Below are positions 1 to 7,797 of a stretch of DNA of 64,000 nt, in pieces. Numbering within the stretch: position 1 is the stretch's first letter; the number at the start of each line of letters is the position of its first letter. The notes under the pieces are model-generated. The model was given only the letters and a program-made list of their open reading frames with translations, was not told the origin of the DNA and ran no database searches. A program made the position numbers and the translations under genes. This DNA comes from Parvibaculum indicum (GTDB taxonomy: Bacteria > Pseudomonadota > Alphaproteobacteria > Parvibaculales > Parvibaculaceae). The stretch lies in contig NZ_JAASQO010000009.1 of the NCBI RefSeq assembly GCF_011762095.1, positions 144,344-208,343 on the forward strand, in the 5' to 3' direction.

Positions 1-1177
1 GCCAGACAAGGGCGGCGAGCGCACCCAGGCACAGCACGACGCCAAGGCCCGGCAGCCATTTCACGGCGCCGATCCGGGCACTCATATGGAAGGCGGCGGC
101 GTTGACCGCGGCGAAGACGAGCAGGAAGCCCGTCGAGCCCATGGTCGAGATGCTTTGCAGGTCGAACAAGTTCGCCGTCAGCAGCGTAACGCCCGCGGTG
201 ATAAGCAACCCTTCGGCCGGGCGATTCCAGATCTTGCGCTCAAGGAAAGGCGGCAGCTCGCCATCCTTCGCGATCACATAGGAAAGCCGCGCGGCGCCGT
301 AAAGCGTCGCATTGATCGCCGACATGGTGGAGAGAAGCGCAGCCAGCGTAATTGCACCATAACCCGCCTGCCCCAGAAAAGGTTTCGCCGCCGCCGCCAG
401 CGCATAGTCGCGCGCCGCCGTCACATCGGCGGGCGCGAGATTGCCGATGGTTACCGCCGCCACCGCCACATAGAGCAGGATCACGAAACCCACCGAAAGA
501 TAGAAGGCGCGGGGCAGGGTGCGCTTGGGATCGCGCACATCCTGCGCAGTGTTGGCGATCAGTTCGAAGCCCTCATAGGCCACGAAAATGATCATGCCGC
601 CCGCAATGAGGGACAATGGCGGCGCCCATTGCGACGGCGCCATGCGCACCGTGTCCACCGACATCATTCCGAAGCCGACAAAGACGAGCAGGATCGCGAT
701 CTTCACGGCGACGATCAGCTCCTCGGCATTGCCGACCGATTTCACGCTCATCAGGTTCAGCCCGGTCATGGCGATGATGACGAAAGAAATGAGCCCGTGT
801 TTTGCGACCCCGTCCCATATGGGCGGGAAGAGCTGCGCGCCATAGCTGCCGAAGGCATAGGCATAGAGCGACAGCATGACGATGTAGCTCAGCCACAGGA
901 GGATATTCGCCGCCCCGGTAAAAAGCCCGGGACCGAACGCATTGTCGAGGAAGGAAACCGTGCCGCCCTGCTCCGGCATGGCCACGGAGAGTTTCACATA
1001 GGCATAGGAAGTGACGAGCGCGACAAGCCCGGCAAGCGCAAAGGCGACGGGCGCCCCGCCCTGGGCCAGCTCGACCGACAGGCCCAGCACGGCGAAGATG
1101 CCGCCGCCGACCATACCGCCGATACCGATAGCCGCGGCGCTCCAGAAACCGATGCTGTCGTCAGGCCCCTTCGTCAC
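1..1177 (-). CDS. APC-family amino acid permease (3' end cut by window)
   Basis: Integral inner-membrane transporter of the amino acid-polyamine-organocation superfamily, probably importing an amino acid or amine; the substrate cannot be told. About 392 residues are visible and the C-terminus lies beyond base 1. The N-terminus carries the family hallmark IGIGGMVGGGIFAVLG at about residues 17-32 (helix 1, the unwound substrate-binding helix), followed by about ten further hydrophobic helices including the loop FVAYEGFELIANTAQDVRDP typical of the family. I chose the GTG at 1177 because the usual permease N-terminus (about ten residues before IGFW) begins there and no in-frame ATG lies close upstream. 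It is downstream of and co-directional with the OlsB-like gene, 40 bp away. Confidence 0.85.
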   Translation of the reverse strand, partial: MTKGPDDSIGFWSAAAIGIGGMVGGGIFAVLGLSVELAQGGAPVAFALAGLVALVTSYAYVKLSVAMPEQGGTVSFLDNAFGPGLFTGAANILLWLSYIVMLSLYAYAFGSYGAQLFPPIWDGVAKHGLISFVIIAMTGLNLMSVKSVGNAEELIVAVKIAILLVFVGFGMMSVDTVRMAPSQWAPPLSLIAGGMIIFVAYEGFELIANTAQDVRDPKRTLPRAFYLSVGFVILLYVAVAAVTIGNLAPADVTAARDYALAAAAKPFLGQAGYGAITLAALLSTMSAINATLYGAARLSYVIAKDGELPPFLERKIWNRPAEGLLITAGVTLLTANLFDLQSISTMGSTGFLLVFAAVNAAAFHMSARIGAVKWLPGLGVVLCLGALAALVW

Positions 1178-1217
1178 CGCGAGCCCGCTCTCCCGTATGG
1201 TCGAAATGGAAAAGCGC

Positions 1218-2183
1218 TCAGCGCTGTCCCGAAGGTATCTTTTCCTTGCCGCCGAATTTCGACATGTAGCGATCCGAAATCTGCGCCACGGGGAAGATGA
1301 TGAGAACGTCGGTGGTGCCGAACTGGTAGTCGATCACCGCCCCTTCGCCGATATAGCAGCCGGCCCTGAGATAGCCCTTGATCATGGGCGGGAGCAGGCG
1401 CGCGGCCTGGCGGGGATTGAGCTCTTCCTCGGGCACCCGGTTCATCTCGACATAGAGCTCGGGAAGGGCGCGCACATGCCATTCCGGCGGCGCGGCATGA
1501 TTATGGTGCAGGAAGGAGAGCGGGATCGCGAGCTCATCCGGGTCGGTGCCCTCGAAGCTCGCGCAGCCGAACATCACATCGAGATCGTGTTCGGTCACAT
1601 ATTGCATGATGCCGTGCCACAACAGTTCCACGGTGGGCTTGGTGCGGTAAGGCGGCAGCACGCAGGACCGTCCGAGCTCCAGGAACTTCAGGTCCGAGAA
1701 ACGCTCCAGCATGGGGCCGATGTCATATTCGTTGGCGGTATAGAAGCCGCCATGTTTTTCGGCCACTTCCTGGCGCAGCAGGCGGTAACACCCCACCACC
1801 GCGTCGCGCGGGATTTCGCCGTTCGCATCCAGCTTACCCGTGATGCGGTCGTGATCGATCACCAGCAGATGGTCGCAGATCTCATCATAGCTGTCGGCGT
1901 CGCGTTTGGTGGCGAGCGTCGTCTCGTCCGGCTTGGCCGACATCTCCTCGTAGAAGACGTGGTAGCGGACGGACTGGGCAGCATCGATCTCGGTTGCGGT
2001 TCGAGCAAGCCGTACTTCGAGCTGACCGCGACGGCCATAGCTGAGCGGGTCCGCTGCCGCCTCGTCCTCGGTCGAGACCGCATCGGTGCCCGCATTCGCA
2101 GATGTCATGCTTCCCGACTCCATACCACCTTCAGAGGCCGCCACAGGGACCCCCTGTCCGGCTGTATCGGCCATTTCGCGCAT
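1218..2183 (-). CDS. olsB: OlsB-type GNAT acyltransferase (ornithine lipid synthesis)
   Basis: Likely acyl-ACP:L-ornithine N-alpha-acyltransferase, first step of phosphorus-free ornithine lipid synthesis at the inner membrane, producing lyso-ornithine lipid for OlsA. The protein matches the Acetyltransf_5 family layout: an N-terminal segment with VRYHVFYEE, then CDHLLVID, VVGCYRLLR, the ELGRSCVLPPYR segment around the acyl-donor site, and the C-terminal MIKGYLRAGCYIGEGAVID stretch seen in OlsB and haemolysin-like proteins. The frame stays open to 2255. I place the start at the ATG at 2183, 14 bases after a GGGAGGG sequence, but 2174, 2123 and 2108 are also possible because the first ~50 residues are low in conserved sequence. 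No olsA is seen beside it. A related N-acyltransferase with another substrate is the alternative. Confidence 0.75.
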   Translation of the reverse strand: MREMADTAGQGVPVAASEGGMESGSMTSANAGTDAVSTEDEAAADPLSYGRRGQLEVRLARTATEIDAAQSVRYHVFYEEMSAKPDETTLATKRDADSYDEICDHLLVIDHDRITGKLDANGEIPRDAVVGCYRLLRQEVAEKHGGFYTANEYDIGPMLERFSDLKFLELGRSCVLPPYRTKPTVELLWHGIMQYVTEHDLDVMFGCASFEGTDPDELAIPLSFLHHNHAAPPEWHVRALPELYVEMNRVPEEELNPRQAARLLPPMIKGYLRAGCYIGEGAVIDYQFGTTDVLIIFPVAQISDRYMSKFGGKEKIPSGQR

Positions 2184-2287
2184 AGTTTCATCAACGGCCC
2201 TCCCTGCCAAGCCCGCATGCTGGCCAACAGGGCCATAGCGCAAGCATAGACCCAACGCAACGTGTTGATTTAATTATAATTCCGTCA

Positions 2288-3721
2288 TCAATCGGCAGCT
2301 TCCGCGAGGGCCGACCGGCGCCGCGCATAGAGCAGATAGAGGATCAGGAGGATCGCCGGCAAGCCCATCAGCCCGGTTGTGGCAAAGAAGGGCACATAGC
2401 CCACCGTCTTGGCGGTGAGGCCGGGCGCCGCGGCCAGAAGCGTATCGTGCAGCCCGCCCGGCGCGGACCAGCTATCCACCATGTAGCCGGAAAGACCGCC
2501 CAGCAACTTGCCCGGCAGCGCATAAACCGAGCTGAACAGCGCATATTGCGTGGCGGTGAATTCGTGATTGGTCAGGCTCGACATATAGGCGATGAGACAG
2601 GTGCCCGCGAACCCGCCGGAGAGGTTTTCCGCGCTGATGGTCACCGTCAGGCCGAACAGGTCATGGCCGCGCATCGCAAGCCAGATAAACATGAAATTGG
2701 TAAGCGAGGCCGCCAGCGCCCCGAGAAGAAGCGCGCGCAGCGTGCCGAGACCTGCGATGGCCAGACCGCCGACGATGGCGCCCAGAATCGTCATCCAGAC
2801 ACCGAACAGCTTCACCACGCCCGCGATCTCGGTCTTGTCGAACCCGATATCCACATAAAGCGGGTTGGCCATCACGCCCATGACGAAATCGGGCACGCGA
2901 TAAAGCCCGATCAGCGCCAGCACGATCAACGCCTGCCAGCCGAAGCGGCTGAAGAAATCGATGAAGGGGGCGAAGATCGCGCGGTAGATCCATTCGAAAG
3001 CGCTGCCCGCCTCGCCGTTCAGATGCAGGCGGCGCGCAATGCGCTCGACCGTTTCCTCGCCGACCACGGGCGCTTCGGATTCCGCGACGCGGGGAGCCAC
3101 GAGCGCGGCGCCGACCCCGACGCTCATCAGCGCCGCCATGGCGAGATAGGCCATATGCCAGGACATGGCTTCCGCGATGAGCAGCGCGCCCGCGCCCGAC
3201 GCGATAATGGCGACGCGATAGCCGAGCTGATAGGCGGCGGCGAGCGCTCCCTGCTTTTCATCCTCGGCAGCCTCGATACGCCAGGCATCGATGGCGATGT
3301 CCTGCGTCGCGGAGGAAAAGGCGAGCAGGAGCGCGAAAATGGCGATCGGCGTCAGCGAGACATGAGGGTCGCAGAAAGACATGACGACAAGCGACAGCGC
3401 GACCCCCGCCTGAGCCACCAGCATCCAGGCGCGGCGCTTTCCCAGCAGATTGCCGAGAATCGGCACGCGAAGCTGGTCGAGGACCGGCGCCCAGACGAAC
3501 TTGATCGTGTAGGCGAGGCCGACATAGCTCATCAGGCCGATTTCGGTGCGCGAGACGCCCGCTTCCCTCAGCCAGAGCGAGAGGGTTGAAAAGACGAGCA
3601 GGAAAGGAAGCCCGGAAGAAAAACCGAGCAGCAACATGATGAATGTGCGTCGCTCGGTATAGACGGTCCAGGCATGGGCAAGCCTTTCGCCCATGCTTTT
3701 ACGCTCGTCCGGTTCGCTCAT
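2288..3721 (-). CDS. ampG: AmpG-like muropeptide permease (MFS)
   Basis: Inner-membrane major-facilitator transporter resembling AmpG, which imports anhydro-muropeptides for peptidoglycan recycling. It is about 477 residues long with 12 or more hydrophobic helices. Conserved AmpG features are GFSSGLPFLLVFSTLSLWLREAGV near the N-terminus, FVWAPVLDQLRVP after helix 2 and ATQDIAIDAWRIE at about residue 150. The frame opens upstream to 3934, but the ATG at 3721 directly follows a GAGAGAGGGG ribosome site and starts the recognisable protein, whereas the longer form is arginine-rich filler. It follows the hybrid kinase gene by 68 bp on the same strand. Peptidoglycan genes elsewhere in the window (mltA, LpoA-like) fit the role. 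A related PAT/AmpG-group transporter of different substrate cannot be excluded. Confidence 0.8.
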   Translation of the reverse strand: MSEPDERKSMGERLAHAWTVYTERRTFIMLLLGFSSGLPFLLVFSTLSLWLREAGVSRTEIGLMSYVGLAYTIKFVWAPVLDQLRVPILGNLLGKRRAWMLVAQAGVALSLVVMSFCDPHVSLTPIAIFALLLAFSSATQDIAIDAWRIEAAEDEKQGALAAAYQLGYRVAIIASGAGALLIAEAMSWHMAYLAMAALMSVGVGAALVAPRVAESEAPVVGEETVERIARRLHLNGEAGSAFEWIYRAIFAPFIDFFSRFGWQALIVLALIGLYRVPDFVMGVMANPLYVDIGFDKTEIAGVVKLFGVWMTILGAIVGGLAIAGLGTLRALLLGALAASLTNFMFIWLAMRGHDLFGLTVTISAENLSGGFAGTCLIAYMSSLTNHEFTATQYALFSSVYALPGKLLGGLSGYMVDSWSAPGGLHDTLLAAAPGLTAKTVGYVPFFATTGLMGLPAILLILYLLYARRRSALAEAAD

Positions 3722-3789
3722 GCCGCCCCTCTCTCGTCCCTCGCCGTCCCGCTGCGATCCCGCCGGGCCGGAAGGCTCAGAGAAGCATG

Positions 3790-5991
3790 TCAGCCCAGAT
3801 TCGCCAAGCTGCTGCCCTCGTCCTCGGACGATGCGTTCGGGGAATAGCGGCCCGCCCAGTTGGAGAGCGTCGCGGCGAGCGCACCATGGCTCACGGGCTT
3901 GGAGAGATAATCGTCCATGCCCGCGTCGAGGCAAGCCTGCCGGTCTTCCGACAATGCATTGGCTGTCAGGGCGATGATGGGCAGGCGCGCCGCCTCCATG
4001 TGCAATTCGCGGATCCGGGCGGTGGCAGCGAAGCCGTCCATGCCCGGCATATGCAGATCCATCAGGACAACGTCATAAGGAGGCGTCCCCTGTCGTCCGA
4101 GGGCGTCGACCGCTTCTTCGCCATTGCCGACGATTTCCACGCTATGGCCCGCATGCTCCAGCAGGGTCCGGGTCAGGAGCGCGTTGATTTCATTGTCCTC
4201 GGCGACTAGGACGCGCAGTCCGCCGGCGGCGGTTTCGGTGTCGGGTTCCTCGTCGAGGCCCGGATCGAAACCGGCCGTGCCACGGCCAGCTCCATCGACA
4301 TCGGCGGCGGCGCGCAGCGCGGCGAGGCGCGCCAGCAGCGACGAGGTACGCACGGGGCGCACGAGATAGGCGTCGAAAGGCGGCGTCTCGGCAGTGGTTT
4401 CGACACCGGCGCCGGTCAGTTCGCCGAGCCTGTTGCGCTCGCGCGGCTGCAAAAGCACCATCGTCCTCAGCCCCGGATTGCGGCGGCGCGCGGCGCGCGC
4501 AAACGCCGCGCCGTCCTCCCCATCCGCCGTGCGGGACATGCAGACGAAAATATCCGCCCGTTTCGCCGCCTCCATCAACTCAGGTTCATCCGAGACGCAA
4601 TGCACCTGCGCGCCGGAATGGCGGGCCGCATTGGCCAGCGTCTCGGCAACGAGCGGCCGATCCCGATGAATGACGACGGTAAGACCGTCCAGACGCGGCA
4701 GGTCCCGCGGGGTCTCTTCGTCGGTGGAGGGTTTGAGCGGCAGGCGGACACGGAAGATCGAACCCTTGCCCTCTTCGCTTTCGACCTCGATGCGGCCGCC
4801 CATCGCGGTGACAAGGCGGCGCGTGATGGCGAGGCCGAGCCCCGTTCCCTCGAAGCGCCGCGCATGCCCTTCCTCGCCTTGCGCAAACTCCTCGAAGATG
4901 CGGTCCAGCGCCTGGGGGCTCATGCCGATTCCGGTATCCTCGATTTCCAGAACGATCCCGTCGTCATTCTCCGCGCGACGAAGGCGCAGCGCCACGCCGC
5001 CCTCTTCGGTGAATTTGATCGCATTGCCGGCCAGGTTCAGCAGGATCTGGCGGATGCGGGGCTCGTCGCCATCCAGCGTGCGCGAAACGGCAGGCGAAAC
5101 CTCGGTGACGATTTCGAGCCCCTTTTCATAGGCGCGCGGCGCCAGCAGTTCGGCCACGCTTTCCAGCGCAGCGGACGCGTCGAAGGGCGCGGGATGGAGC
5201 GTCACCTTGCCTGCCTCGATTTTGGAGTAGTCGAGAATATCGTTGATGATGGCCAGCAGCGCCTCGCCGGAGCTTCGAACCGCATCCGCATAGGATCGCT
5301 GGGCGGGATCGAGTTTGGTGGAGAGCAGCAGATCCGTCATGCCGATAACGCCGTTCATCGGTGTGCGGATTTCATGGCTCATCGTGGCCAGGAACAGGCT
5401 CTTGGCGCGGCTGGCGGCCTTGGCCTCGTCAAGCGCCTCGGCAAGGCGCTGCTCCACTTCCTTGCGATCGCTGATATCGCGGCCGACCAGCTGCACCTCG
5501 CTGAGCGAGCCGCCTTCGTCGCGGATCGTCGTCTCTTCCCAGACGAACCAGCGCGGGCCGAAAGCGGTCATGACTTTCTGGTCGTAGCGAACGCGTTGCC
5601 CGGTGGCGCCGAGCCCGGCCAGCGCGCCCAGCATGCGGGCGCTCTCGCCCTCGGGCAGCTCGGGCATGAAGGGGCGGCCGATGGATTCGGCCCGTGTGAG
5701 GTCGAAGGTTTCGCAGAAAACGTCATTCACATAGGAGACGCGGCCTTCGAGGTCCTTGCGGATGATGACATCGCCCTGGGTGCGCACGAGGTCGCGGTAG
5801 CGCGCCTCGCGCTCGGCCAGTTCCCAGTTCTCGTCGCGGAGCTTCTCGATCCGCGCTTCGAGTTCATCCACCTTGCCGGCATGCGCCCGTGCGCGCGCCG
5901 AAGCACGGCGCCAAGCTTCGGCCCCCAGCAGCAGCACGACGGCCAGACCGAGCAGCAAAAGCGGCATGTTATCGGGAGAAGAGAGGAACAT
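3790..5991 (-). CDS. Hybrid sensor histidine kinase (PAS-HisKA-HATPase-REC-REC)
   Basis: Membrane-anchored two-component hybrid kinase of 733 residues. Domains in order: one N-terminal membrane helix (about 8-24), a short coiled coil (38-65), a PAS domain (about 64-180), HisKA with MSHEIRTP where His206 is the phosphoacceptor, HATPase_c with the N box (Asn319, Asn323), DTGIGM (352-357) and GTGLGL (383-388), then a degenerate receiver-like domain (about 430-555) and a canonical C-terminal receiver (about 592-710) with acidic pocket EDN, phosphoacceptor Asp645 in VLMDLHMPG and Lys698. No output domain or cognate regulator gene is adjacent, so phosphate must pass to a partner encoded elsewhere, possibly a histidine phosphotransferase. 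The ATG at 5991 has no good ribosome site; Met9 (5967) is an alternative. Confidence 0.9.
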   Translation of the reverse strand: MFLSSPDNMPLLLLGLAVVLLLGAEAWRRASARARAHAGKVDELEARIEKLRDENWELAEREARYRDLVRTQGDVIIRKDLEGRVSYVNDVFCETFDLTRAESIGRPFMPELPEGESARMLGALAGLGATGQRVRYDQKVMTAFGPRWFVWEETTIRDEGGSLSEVQLVGRDISDRKEVEQRLAEALDEAKAASRAKSLFLATMSHEIRTPMNGVIGMTDLLLSTKLDPAQRSYADAVRSSGEALLAIINDILDYSKIEAGKVTLHPAPFDASAALESVAELLAPRAYEKGLEIVTEVSPAVSRTLDGDEPRIRQILLNLAGNAIKFTEEGGVALRLRRAENDDGIVLEIEDTGIGMSPQALDRIFEEFAQGEEGHARRFEGTGLGLAITRRLVTAMGGRIEVESEEGKGSIFRVRLPLKPSTDEETPRDLPRLDGLTVVIHRDRPLVAETLANAARHSGAQVHCVSDEPELMEAAKRADIFVCMSRTADGEDGAAFARAARRRNPGLRTMVLLQPRERNRLGELTGAGVETTAETPPFDAYLVRPVRTSSLLARLAALRAAADVDGAGRGTAGFDPGLDEEPDTETAAGGLRVLVAEDNEINALLTRTLLEHAGHSVEIVGNGEEAVDALGRQGTPPYDVVLMDLHMPGMDGFAATARIRELHMEAARLPIIALTANALSEDRQACLDAGMDDYLSKPVSHGALAATLSNWAGRYSPNASSEDEGSSLANLG

Positions 5992-6005
5992 TCGGCACCC
6001 GGTTG

Positions 6006-6031
6006 AAAAGCGACATCATTCGAAATGTCGC
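6006..6031 (-). terminator. Terminator-like hairpin between comM and kinase gene
   Basis: On the minus strand GCGACAT pairs with ATGTCGC around an 8-base loop and is followed at once by TTTT. It lies about 100 bases after the comM stop and only 15 bases before the kinase start, so it may end comM transcription or attenuate entry into the kinase gene. Confidence 0.4.
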
Positions 6032-6033
6032 AG

Positions 6034-6054
6034 AAGCCTGCGCCGAACAGGCTT
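6034..6054. other. Second hairpin in the kinase gene leader
   Basis: AAGCCTG and CAGGCTT pair over seven bases with a 7-base loop. It is in tandem with the hairpin at 6010-6031, two bases away, in the 136-bp gap before the hybrid kinase gene. Confidence 0.35.
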
Positions 6055-6127
6055 TCAATCCGGTTAGGAATGATGGTTAACGGTGGCTAAATGCGCCGAT
6101 TTGGCTCAAAAGCCGCCTCGGGGCCCG

Positions 6128-7675
6128 CTATGCGGCGGTACCGAGACGGGCCCCCACGGACTCGCGATAGGAAAGCGCCTCTGCGATATGGAGGCGCGTC
6201 ACGCCTTGCGCGTCCTCCAGATCGGCGAGCGTCCGGGCGACGCGGATGACGCGGTGATAACCGCGTGCGGTCAGGCCCATGCGCTCGGCGGCTTCCGTGA
6301 GCAGAGTACGGCCCGCATCGTCCGGCGCGGCGATTTTCTCGAGCAATTCGCCTTCGGCATGAGCGTTGAGGCTTACATTGTTCACCCCCAGAGACTCGAA
6401 TCGGTCGGCCTGCAGCGCCCGCGCCCGGGCGATGCGGGCGGCAACTTCCGCCGAGCCTTCGGCGGGCGGCGGCAGGGAGAGATCGGCGGCGGAGACGGGC
6501 GGCACTTCCACATTAATGTCGAAACGGTCGAGCAAGGGGCCGGACAGCTTGGCCTGATAATCCGCCACGCAGCGGGGTACGCGCGGGCAGGCACGTGCCG
6601 CGTCGCCCGCATGGCCGCAGCGGCACGGGTTCATCGCCGCGACGAGCTGGAAGCGGGCGGGATAGCTCACATGCGCATTGGCGCGGGAGACGACGGCCTC
6701 GCCGGTTTCGAGGGGCTGACGCAATGAATCGAGTACCTGGCGGGGAAATTCGGGCAGTTCGTCCAGAAAGAGCACGCCACGATGGGCCAGCGAAACCTCG
6801 CCGGGTTTTGCGCGCAGACCGCCGCCGATCAGCGCGGGCATGGAGGCGGAATGATGCGGCGCGCGATAGGGCCGGCGCCGGCCCATGCCATGGATCATGA
6901 GCTCGCCCGCGATGGAGGCGATCATGGACACCTCCAGCATTTCGCGCGGGGAGAGATGCGGCAGGATGCCGGGCAGGCGCGCGGCCAGCATGGATTTGCC
7001 GGAGCCCGGCGGCCCCACCATGAGCATGTTGTGGCCTCCCGCGGCCGCCAGTTCCAGCGCGCGCTTGGCGGAAACCTGGCCCTTGATATCGCGCAGGTCC
7101 GGCGCGTTGGGCTCTTCGGCGGCCTTCATCGGCACCGGTTCGGACAGGATCTGCGTGCCTTTGACGTGGTTCACGAGCTGGATGATGGAGCGCGGCGCAA
7201 GAACGCCGCCAGGATTGTCGCCATCCATACCGGCCCAGGCGGCCTCCGGGCCGCAGGCTTCCGGACAGATGAGACCGCGCCCGCGCGCATTGGCCGCCAT
7301 CGCAGCCGGCAGCGCGCCGGCGACCGCATTCACCGCGCCGTCGAGCGACAATTCGCCGATGACGACGAATTTTTCCATCTCCTGCGGGGGCAGGACGCCC
7401 ATGGCGACGAGCAGGCCCAGCGCGATGGGGAGATCGTAATGCGAGCCTTCCTTGGGCAGATCGGCGGGCGCGAGATTGACGGTGATGCGCTTGGGCGGAA
7501 GGCCCAGGCCGATGGCCGACAGCGCGGCGCGGACGCGCTCGCGGCTTTCGCCCACCGCCTTGTCGGCAAGCCCCACAATGGTGAAAGCCGGCATGCCGCC
7601 CGCGATCTGCACCTGCACGTCGACGGGGCGCGCATCCACGCCCTGAAAAGCCACCGTCTCGATATGCGCAACCAT
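6128..7675 (-). CDS. comM: ComM/YifB-family Mg-chelatase-like AAA+ ATPase
   Basis: 515-residue cytoplasmic ATPase of the ComM (YifB) family. ComM is a hexameric helicase that promotes branch migration during natural transformation and is widespread even in non-competent bacteria. Visible parts: the N-terminal Lon-like S5 fold (1-170, with VGLADKAVGESRERVRAA and LAPADLPKEGSHYDLPIALG), Walker A GPPGSGKS at 221-228, the Mg-chelatase region with FLDELPEF (Walker B), sensor AAMNPCRCG and a C-terminal Mg_chelatase_C domain ending TLADLEDAQ. The length is normal for the family. The start ATG at 7675 matches the family N-terminus MVAHIETVAFQG. A copy of the 51-nt repeat lies 41-91 bases upstream. Confidence 0.93.
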   Translation of the reverse strand: MVAHIETVAFQGVDARPVDVQVQIAGGMPAFTIVGLADKAVGESRERVRAALSAIGLGLPPKRITVNLAPADLPKEGSHYDLPIALGLLVAMGVLPPQEMEKFVVIGELSLDGAVNAVAGALPAAMAANARGRGLICPEACGPEAAWAGMDGDNPGGVLAPRSIIQLVNHVKGTQILSEPVPMKAAEEPNAPDLRDIKGQVSAKRALELAAAGGHNMLMVGPPGSGKSMLAARLPGILPHLSPREMLEVSMIASIAGELMIHGMGRRRPYRAPHHSASMPALIGGGLRAKPGEVSLAHRGVLFLDELPEFPRQVLDSLRQPLETGEAVVSRANAHVSYPARFQLVAAMNPCRCGHAGDAARACPRVPRCVADYQAKLSGPLLDRFDINVEVPPVSAADLSLPPPAEGSAEVAARIARARALQADRFESLGVNNVSLNAHAEGELLEKIAAPDDAGRTLLTEAAERMGLTARGYHRVIRVARTLADLEDAQGVTRLHIAEALSYRESVGARLGTAA

Positions 7676-7715
7676 GAAAAGCCCCCACCCGTCCCGATCG
7701 GCCGCCCGCTTCGAT

Positions 7716-7766
7716 TATGGAGAAACCTTCGCGTGAATCAGCCGTTTCAGTCAAGAACGAAAAGGG
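7716..7766. repeat. 51-nt imperfect direct repeat, copy A
   Basis: Pairs with 9581-9631. The first 10 bases and the last 23 bases (7744-7766) are identical between copies, with scattered mismatches between. It sits just upstream of the comM start, and both copies lie upstream of minus-strand genes in the same orientation. Confidence 0.8.
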
Positions 7767-7797
7767 AACCTGTCAACAGGGCAGATCGCGCCCCGCA

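Noticed and set aside
4600..6006. 468-codon plus-strand frame opposite the hybrid kinase
   Set aside because: Antisense of a clear kinase gene, no protein family seen.
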